Assembly: GCA_958450325.1 (NCBI GenBank)
Contig: OY288241.1
Span: 45,831,978-45,895,977, forward strand
Direction: 5' to 3'
Origin: Agrostemma githago
Lineage: Eukaryota; Streptophyta; Magnoliopsida; Caryophyllales; Caryophyllaceae
DNA: 64,000 nt
Every line of letters starts with the position of its first letter. Position 1 is the first letter of the stretch. The translations under genes and the position numbers were made by a program. The notes below the pieces were generated by a model. The model made no database searches, was not told where the DNA came from, and saw only the letters and a program-made list of their open reading frames with translations. Of the stretch, positions 57,100 through 64,000 are shown in pieces.

Positions 57100-60058
57100 T
57101 GTGGACGTCTGTCCGCACCGCCCGACGCCTCGCACGTGTCCGCGCGGGACAGACCCGGTTTCATCGCGGCGGCCACCCATACGACCCCCTCTCGGTCGGG
57201 GGCCGGTCCGATCTCGCGTTCGGGCGATGTTTCAGACCTCGATTCGGATGATGATTCGGACTTGTACTAGACGGATCCGGGCATCCGTGTTTCCGTTGGA
57301 ATTGATCGAGTTGTGGTTGTAAATGTTTAAAGGCCGATATGTTTGGAAAGGCGACCTTTTTAGTAAACCGAATTCGTTGTCGATTTGTGGAGTTGCCACC
57401 GAGTCAATTATGGGGACTCAGAACAGTTCAAGTCAACTTTGATCCTTAGCCGGCTCAAAGCTGAGGGGCACGGGACCTAAAAATAAAGACTTGTATCGTA
57501 AAGCACTCCACGCCTGGAATGACTCTCGTTGCCAATGGTTTCGGACATCTGGAAACCGTCAATTCTGAGTAAGGGGTGAGGGTATGTATTGAGAAGCCAA
57601 CGTCCGCTAGACATCAACACCCAATCCCGCCCGCACATAGCGGCCTCTACTAATCAATCGGTGGGCTAATACCTTTGTTCCTTTGTTGTGGCGGAAGTAC
57701 AGTAACATCCATTATTTTAACCCTATGTCTTTGCTTTGTCGATTGTTTAAGGATAAATAAGCTTATTGTCGTCGAAGTAGTTGTGTTTACATTCTTTGCA
57801 TGCGATTTCACGTGACAAGCAGGCCATGAAAAGATGCACGTAGAAGAGTAGAGAGTACTAGTATTATACGTATTAGCAAATCAGCTTTAACGTGATAATA
57901 TGGATATTAGTCGTTCTCGTGGTATACCTTACCTGGTATTCTGCTTAAGATGCGTCTGCTCGGTATTAATAGAAATGCATCGAACCGTACACCGGGACTA
58001 ATACGGAACCCGACCATCGCTTTATTCAGTTTTACCTTGTTTACGTTTTGAATTTTATGTTAGGTGACTTAGAATGTGATTATAAGGTCATAAAAGCAAT
58101 AAATCATACGAAAGCCGTAAATGCGAATGAAAGTAAATCACGTAGTGAGGAGTTGCACCCTCGGAGTATACGCTAAACGGGACACGATGCATAGATAGTT
58201 TAGAACGGATCTCATAACTACTCGGGTCTATTTAGGGTATTTTAGTCTTTATGGTTGAAGTTGGTTCGTTACGTATGTTTATAACATGCCATGGACCTAA
58301 CGTCCACATTTGACATTATCGTAGTGCGTAATAAAAGGTACAGAAATGTAAAGTTTTGTTTAGATGACAACCTAGTGACGATTCGACTTCGAGGGTGTGG
58401 ACGTCCGTCCACACCGCCCGGTACCCTGCGCGCGCTTGCTCGGGACCGACCAAGTTTTGATCGCGACGGCCACCCATGCGGCCCCTCTCGGTCGGAGGCG
58501 GTCTGATCTTGGGTTCGGGGCGATGTGTCGGACCTTGATTCGGATGACGATTGAGACATGTACTAGACGGGCGCAGGCCCCCGTGTTTCCGTTGGAATCG
58601 ATCGAGTCGTGGTTGTAAATGTTTAAACACCGATATGTTTGGTAAGACGAACTTTTTAGTGTACCGATTTCGTTGCCGATTTGTGAAGTTGCCACCGAGT
58701 CAATTATGGGGACTTGGAAACCGTTCAAGTCAACTTTGACCCTTAGCCGAGTCAATGCTGAGTGGCACGAGACCTAAAGATATAGACTTGTACCCTTAAG
58801 CTCTCCATGTCTGGAATGACGTTCATTAACCAATGGTTTCGGACATCCGGAAACCATCGATTTTGTGTTAAGGGTGAGGGTACGTATTGGGAAGCCAACA
58901 TTCGCTAGAGATCGACACCCAATCCCGCCCGCACGTTGCGGCCTCTATTAATCAATCGGTGGGCTGATAACTTTGTTCCTTTGTTGTGGCGGAAGTACGG
59001 TAACATCCATTGTTTTAACCTTATACCTTTGCTATGTCGGTTGTTTAAGGACAAGTATGTTTTTTCGTCGTTACTGGCAGACCATGAAAAGATGCAAATA
59101 GGAGAGTAGAGAGTACTAATATTATACGTATTAGCAAATCAGTTTGAACGTGGTAATACAGATATTAGTCATTCTCGTGGTATACCTTGCCTAGCATTCT
59201 GCTTAAGATGCGTCTGCTCGGTATTAATAGGGATGCGTCGAACCATGTAAGGTGAGAACCAGGACTAATACGAAACCCGACCATCGCTTTATTCTGTTTT
59301 AGCTTAGTTACGTTTTGATTTCCGTGTTAGGTGATTTAGCATGCAATTATAGGGTCATAAAAACAATAAATCATACGAAAGCTGTAAATGGGAATGTAAG
59401 TAAATCACGTAGTGAGGAGTTGCACCCTTGGATTATACGCTAAACGGGACACGATGCATAGATAGATATCTTAGGATGGGTGACCTTCTGGGAAGGTTTC
59501 CAGGATGCACATGAGTGAGGACAAAATGCGCTGGAAAGGACTTGTGTTGATCTGTGGGACCGGTACAAAGCCTGGCGAGCTACCGCGGTTAACATTTCCA
59601 GTCCTAGGATTGGGCCGGGGTGTTACAAAAAGTACCTAGTGACGGTTTGACTTCGAAAGGCGGATCCTCCTAGCTTGCCTGGTGATTTCGGCAGTGTTCC
59701 GTTAACGTTGGCTCTTCCTGCGGCTAATCTGGCAGAACTCCGTTACTATTTGCTGGTTCCGCGGCTAATCCGGCAGAACTCCGTTGCTAGACTAGGAGTA
59801 GCTAGTCGAACACAGGCACCTCGGGATCGAGTGGTGTGCTTGAAGGTGAGGAGTAACGTCGATTTTGCTTATCTGGACTACGACCGAGTGGATCGTTTAC
59901 TTCGGGTGTCGGAGTGCGAGCCCTAAGCGAGAAACTCTTAACGAGTAAAGAGAGAAGGGAATATGATGTGTATCGAATGAATGGGGTGGAGGGGGGTATT
60001 TGTAGTTGTTTTCGGCTCTCGTCACCTGGATGGACGCCTGAGTCCAGGCGCACCAGAT
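57100..60058 (-). repeat. Tat-lineage LTR with a partial tandem copy
   Basis: Read on the minus strand, the LTR body runs from 60058 (cut by another LTR) through a degenerate TATA (about 59996-60004) to the end GTCCACA at 58396. A second copy of the LTR's downstream 1.3 kb (58395-57100) is then attached directly and ends at the PBS. Each copy contains the AATTGACTCGG and TGGCAAC/TGGCGAC blocks. Plus-strand frames of 70-140 codons here and at 58291-58618 are shadows of GC-rich LTR sequence. Confidence 0.7.
59463..59627 (+). repeat. 5S-rRNA-like patch ending in a retroelement terminus
   Basis: TAGGATGGGTGACCTTCTGG resembles the 3' half of plant 5S rRNA (one base from GGATGGGTGACCTCCTGGG). The patch ends GGGCCGGGGTGTTACA, like the 3' end of LTRs that carry such 5S-like words. 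It replaces about 190 bp of the Tat LTR (compare 58200-58370) and lacks most of a 5S gene, so it is not an rRNA gene. Confidence 0.5.
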
Positions 60059-60366
60059 GTAACACCCGCTATTTTTCCTAGCATTTTTATTCTTTCCGTT
60101 AGGACTCCGTCTTAACTCTGTCACTTTTCGGCCCCATATTTCATCATTTTACTAAGCTCTGTTTTTTTTTAGTTTAATGATTATTATTTTTCATTTTAAA
60201 GATTTTAATCCTTTTTAAATCCATTTATTTGGTTTCTTCGTAAACTAAATAATTTTTCGCAAGGAATTCTATTTCTCTTCGAGTTGACGTTTTTAAACTC
60301 GGATTTAAGTTATTCCTTTTCCTAAAAATGTTTGAATACATTTATATAATATTTTCAAATAGTAAA
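60059..60366 (+). repeat. LTR of the TGTAACACCC family, interrupted
   Basis: The first 308 bp of a plus-strand LTR, collinear with the inverted right end of 23086-26571 (AACTCTGTCAC, AAACTCGGATTTAAG and CCTAAAAATGTTT blocks). It is inserted in the Tat LTR at 60058 and cut at 60366 by the next element. Confidence 0.8.
60362..60366 (+). repeat. Probable target-site duplication GTAAA (left copy only)
   Basis: Five bases before the LTR at 60367; the matching copy would lie beyond the window. Confidence 0.4.
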
Positions 60367-60491
60367 TGTAATACCCGTCATTATATAGAGGTCAAGCCGA
60401 GTCAAGTCAACTCAAACCCGAGTCAAGTCAGGTAAGTCTCGTTCTATGTAATTGTAAATAAAACTCATTCCCGAGCTCAACTTAAAACGAT

Positions 60492-60556
<65 letters not shown>

Positions 60557-62213
60557 GCAAGTAGGGCACTATAAGTTTATAACCTCCCCACTTTGTTTCA
60601 TAAACCAATCGCACAACCTCCGCCTCCATACCTTCTTTTTCCCTTTTTCGTTCGTTCTTCTACGACCCACCTCGCATACCCCGATCATCTCCACAACCGT
60701 CGCTCCCATTATCACGACAAGCAAGAGGTAGGAATGGGCGAACTCCAGGAATTGTGTCGGGCCGTCGGTTGAGTCATATCGTGACCGTGCGCGCAACCGT
60801 GGGTATGTCTACGTAGTAATTCTTGTTTCAACGTAGTAGTTGTACTTCAATGTTGTTTAGAAGGGTCGTGGCTATTTTAGGGCCAAGGACCGACCACTGT
60901 GTTGTCCGGTCGTCGTTGTCGTCGTGGTAACGTTATTACTATCATTGGGGGTATTATCGTTGTTAGGTTACAGTTGTTGTCGTTGTGTCAGGGTTGTTGT
61001 TGGGTGTAGTTATTGTGGTTGGTGATGGGCTGTTAGAACTGTTGTCGGGATGTCTTTGTTGCCGTCGTGGTGTTGTTATGAGTTATAACTGTCGATGGGT
61101 TGTTTAGGCTGTCGAGGTGACTGGTTCCGCAGTGACTATTATACTGCTACTACGGGTTATGTTATAGTTTAATTTAGTTATAGTTATAGTTTGGTTAGTT
61201 TGGGTCGGTGTCATTTTATAATCTAATTAGGTGGGTCAGTTTCATTTTATTATTTAATTAGGACAATATTGGTTAAATAATAGTAAGTTATGACTAAGTC
61301 GGTATCGAGTATATAGTACTCCGTAAAATATATTGTCTAATCAGTGTCGGGTTTCATTATTTAATAATCTAATTACGTTAGGTTCGATATTAATTTATAT
61401 ATATAATATTTTATTAGGATCGGACTTTGTAGAATCTCCATAGAGAATTGTGCTACCGGTACAGTACTGACCTGTTAACTAGGTAAGGTTATCCTTACTC
61501 AGTTTACGTTTTATGTATGCATGTGGTATGATATGTAATGGTATAATGATGATGATATTGAGAATTCGGATGTGTGCCTATTGAGATTGCGGCTGTGTGC
61601 CTATTGAATTTACGGCTGTGTGCCTATTGAGAGAAGCTAGCTAGGACTAGCTAGGCCCGGTTGATCTCGGGACCTTCTCTGACGTTTCCTCCTAGGAGAG
61701 CTTAGGAAGGGTGTGCACACTCGGACTAACGGGGCGTGACTGCGGTTGCAATAGATAATAGAAATGATGATGATGATACTGATACTGATGTTTGTGATGT
61801 TGGTTGTACTAATGTTATTTAATGTTATCGTAAACTGACCTGGTGTGTATGTATGACGTGTCTGTAATGATCTGATTGATATTTCCGATCAATTGGGGAG
61901 CAGTCCGTAATGCAGGTTATGTATATCGTGATGTGTTTGGATGCTGGGATGCATGTACGGGGCTGGGGTGAACGCGACTTGAGTCTAGAAGTAGCACGGA
62001 TGAATGCATAGACATTCCCGTTTTTATAGAAAGTGTAGCTCCCGTTGTAACCAAGTTGTAATAGTTAATGAGTTGTATTGTTTAAATCATGTGGTCGGTT
62101 TGGCATTCCTTATTGTATTGTAATGAGCTACTACCTCGGGGAACCGAGATGGTAACACCCTTATTTACCCGGAAAGGTCTTGCTAAGGCTTCTTGGTAAA
62201 TCGGGGTGTTACA
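60367..62213 (+). repeat. 5' LTR of the right-edge element
   Basis: A 1.85-kb LTR with a (TAA)n microsatellite at about 60494-60556 and a G/T-rich part (60880-61100, many GTTGTCGTTG words). It contains three repeats of TGTGTGCCTATTGA spaced by about 25 bp at 61571-61630. Confidence 0.82.
60494..60556 (+). repeat. (TAA)n microsatellite
   Basis: About twenty TAA repeats with one interruption, inside the LTR. Confidence 0.97.
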
Positions 62214-62216
62214 AAG

Positions 62217-62228
62217 TGGTATCAGAGC
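62217..62228 (+). other. Primer-binding site, initiator-Met tRNA type
   Basis: TGGTATCAGAGC, 3 nt after the LTR end, complementary to the 3' end of plant initiator tRNA-Met. Confidence 0.92.
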
Positions 62229-64000
62229 GATCGATCCTGGAGCTTGAATAAATGAACCTAGGAAAATAAAATGAACCCCGGTGATGGACCATTAGGAGCC
62301 CCTCTAAAACTCGGTTGAGGAGACGTCCTTATACCACCTGTGGCCCTCCTGGTCTTGACCCGGTAACCGCGTGTGAGGAATGAGATGGGGTAGAATAGGT
62401 GGGATACGTTTTGATGCTATGAATGTCTTGTGATGACTGCTTATGATAACTGATTGCACTGTTTGATTCATGTGATCTGATGTTTTCAGCAACATAAGAC
62501 AATGTGTGTATAGTACGTAGTTATAGTATTAGCATGGTATTGTAGTTGGTACGATGCCATATGAGCTATATCTTAAGTTACGTAAGGTCGAATTAGGATT
62601 CGTTCATCCTTGTGGGAGAAAGGTCTTAGCCAGGTTGGTAAGGATGTTAGACACAGTGTCGCGATGTTTATACGTAGAAGTGTCGTATTGGTGGCAAGCT
62701 GTGTCCGTCTCGTCGATGAAGTATACTATTGCGGTTTTCATGTTACTTGGATGAGGTTGACGACTGGTGTGATGGTTTGGGTATCGTAGTATTTTATTGG
62801 TTAATAACTTACGTGGGTTAAGTGTGAGTTAATATGAATGTTTGTCAAAAGTACAGAGATAATTGTGCTCCATTTCGTGTATTATATGTTTTCGTATCGA
62901 TAACATACTAGCTCCCTTCACCTTACCTAATGAGGATTTATAGTTGAAGTATGATGGGTCGTAATGTATTCATCAAGTTTGTCATATGCTAATAAAGTAC
63001 GAGTAATGAAAATGATAGTCATACAATACGTAAATATTTAGAATTTGCTTTGAGCTAATGTGTCCTGCTTTCATGCCTTTACTTCATATTTGAGTTTCAT
63101 TTCAAGTTTACATATGTGCTCTTTTGTCAATATGATATTTATTCAGTCGTTACCGTCTTTTGGAGTCCTGTTTTGATGGCCTAAACAAACAGACAGGTTA
63201 AACATGTCGAGATAATGTCAAAACAATGTACCGCAGGTTCGTTAATATGAACAATATGTTTACTGAATTGTTTGACATGTTTAGAGTGTCTATTTCACAA
63301 AATTTGAAAATATACTCATGCTTATTTAAGACTAGTTCACTATAAAAAAATTGTGATTTAATTCCAAATTCTTGAGTATGAATAAATTAATCGTGAACAT
63401 GGGTCATACGTGTATGTGAAATTGCTTGTAGTCAAGTTTCTCATTATAAACCTTACGTAGAGATTGAATCATCATTTAGAACTTTTACTATGTCACTTTG
63501 AAGACTTTGTATAATTATGGAACTTGATTTTGCTCACTTTGAAGAGTCTGTATATTGAAACTCGTTTTATCAAGTGATTTTTTTTTAGGTCAAATTATGT
63601 CGGTTCATGAAAATGAGTTTGAAAATCACTGTCTCGTTTATAATCTGAAAATGATTTGAACTTGAAAGTCCTATATTACTGTCTTGAGAATATGAGCTCG
63701 TTGGTTCTACACTGTCTCTAATCATAATGATTTGACTATGATTTTTCACCATGACTGCAATGTTATGAAAACGTGTTTAAAGTCACTAAAATGATCATTG
63801 TTTTGCCTTGTTCAAGTGAATGCGCTAAGGTAAAAGTGTGTACCTTATTGTATGATGAAATGGAGTCAAACGTACATGCTAATGATGAATTGGGGGTAAA
63901 ATCGAGTCACGAGATGTCATGTTGGTGCATGTTGCATAATTGTTTTAACTTGGATCTTGCAGACCAGATGTGTTAATGTCAAATAAATTTATCGTGGTCA
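62229..64000 (+). mobile_element. Internal 5' region of the right-edge element
   Basis: AT-rich with no supported gene. Frames on both strands are short and lack retroelement motifs; a decayed leader is the simplest reading. Confidence 0.5.

Larger units (their letters stand above)
60367..64000 (+). mobile_element. LTR retrotransposon, 5' part, running off the right edge
   Basis: The LTR 60367-62213 (TGTAATACCC...GGGGTGTTACA), AAG, then the initiator-Met PBS at 62217-62228, then 1.8 kb of internal sequence. No gag motif is reached; frames at 62554-62754 and 63773-63976 carry nothing I recognise. The lineage could be Ty3/gypsy chromovirus or Ty1/copia; both use this primer. Confidence 0.78.

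Noticed and set aside
56829..57322. Plus-strand frames of 84-140 codons around the Tat PBS
   Set aside because: They read antisense through leader, PBS and LTR end; no motif, and not kept in the copy at 58396.
59463..59627. 5S rRNA gene
   Set aside because: Only about 25 bp resemble 5S rRNA; the rest ends like an LTR terminus. No complete gene or promoter boxes.

Overview
The window is nuclear DNA of a flowering plant and consists almost entirely of nested transposable elements; I see no intact cellular gene and no rRNA or tRNA gene. The evidence is LTR pairs with TG...CA ends, tRNA-type primer-binding sites (PBS), polypurine tracts (PPT), Ty3/gypsy gag, protease, RNase H and integrase remnants, and CACTA, MULE and hAT remnants. 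The host species cannot be fixed. Tat elements with 3' minisatellites and antisense genes are known from several eudicots (Caryophyllales such as Silene among them), but that is only a weak hint.

Left part (1-8489). Two Athila-type elements on the minus strand are nested in each other (LTRs 855-2425 and 2857-4482, tRNA-Asp PBSs, gag starts). The outer one sits in the 5' leader of a minus-strand Tat remnant (4483-5855). This is joined to a plus-strand Tat LTR piece, a scrap of Athila LTR, and an Athila 3' end.

Athila block (8490-23085). LTR 8490-10053, PBS and a frame-broken gag-pro form an outer element. Its protease is split by a complete inner Athila-like element (12736-22364) flanked by the 5-bp duplication ATAGG. 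The inner element has two near-identical LTRs and gag-protease but no RT, RNase H or integrase, so it is non-autonomous. It carries a second, internal PPT and an extra promoter-like palindrome array.

Non-autonomous AT-rich element (23086-37731, minus strand). Its LTRs start TGTAACACCC, it has an initiator-Met PBS and a PPT, and its interior has no recognisable coding content. It hosts a CACTA transposon (28650-31688, duplication TAC) with exon-like segments. Its right LTR holds a 1.64-kb internal duplication, and no target duplication flanks the element.

Tat block (37732-53533, plus strand). LTR 38003-40570, a MULE transposase scrap, RNase H-integrase remnants, then two consecutive antisense multi-exon genes. 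One is a tentative Tat-type extra ORF; the other is a plant-mobile-domain gene with a coiled-coil tail. Minisatellites flank this antisense module, and a PPT and 3' LTR follow. An hAT-type MITE with an 8-bp duplication interrupts the mobile-domain gene.

Right part (53534-64000). A minus-strand Tat element (gag, 1.6-kb leader, tRNA-Arg PBS, LTR 57100-60058 with a partial tandem repeat and a 5S-rRNA-like patch) is cut by a TGTAACACCC LTR. That LTR is itself cut by another element (LTR 60367-62213, initiator-Met PBS) running off the end.

The features most worth pursuing are structural. Several unrelated LTR families here carry arrays of palindromes just upstream of the LTR TATA box and a hairpin just upstream of the PPT, with stem changes that look compensated. 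The other is a Tat element carrying two antisense genes between pol and its 3' LTR.
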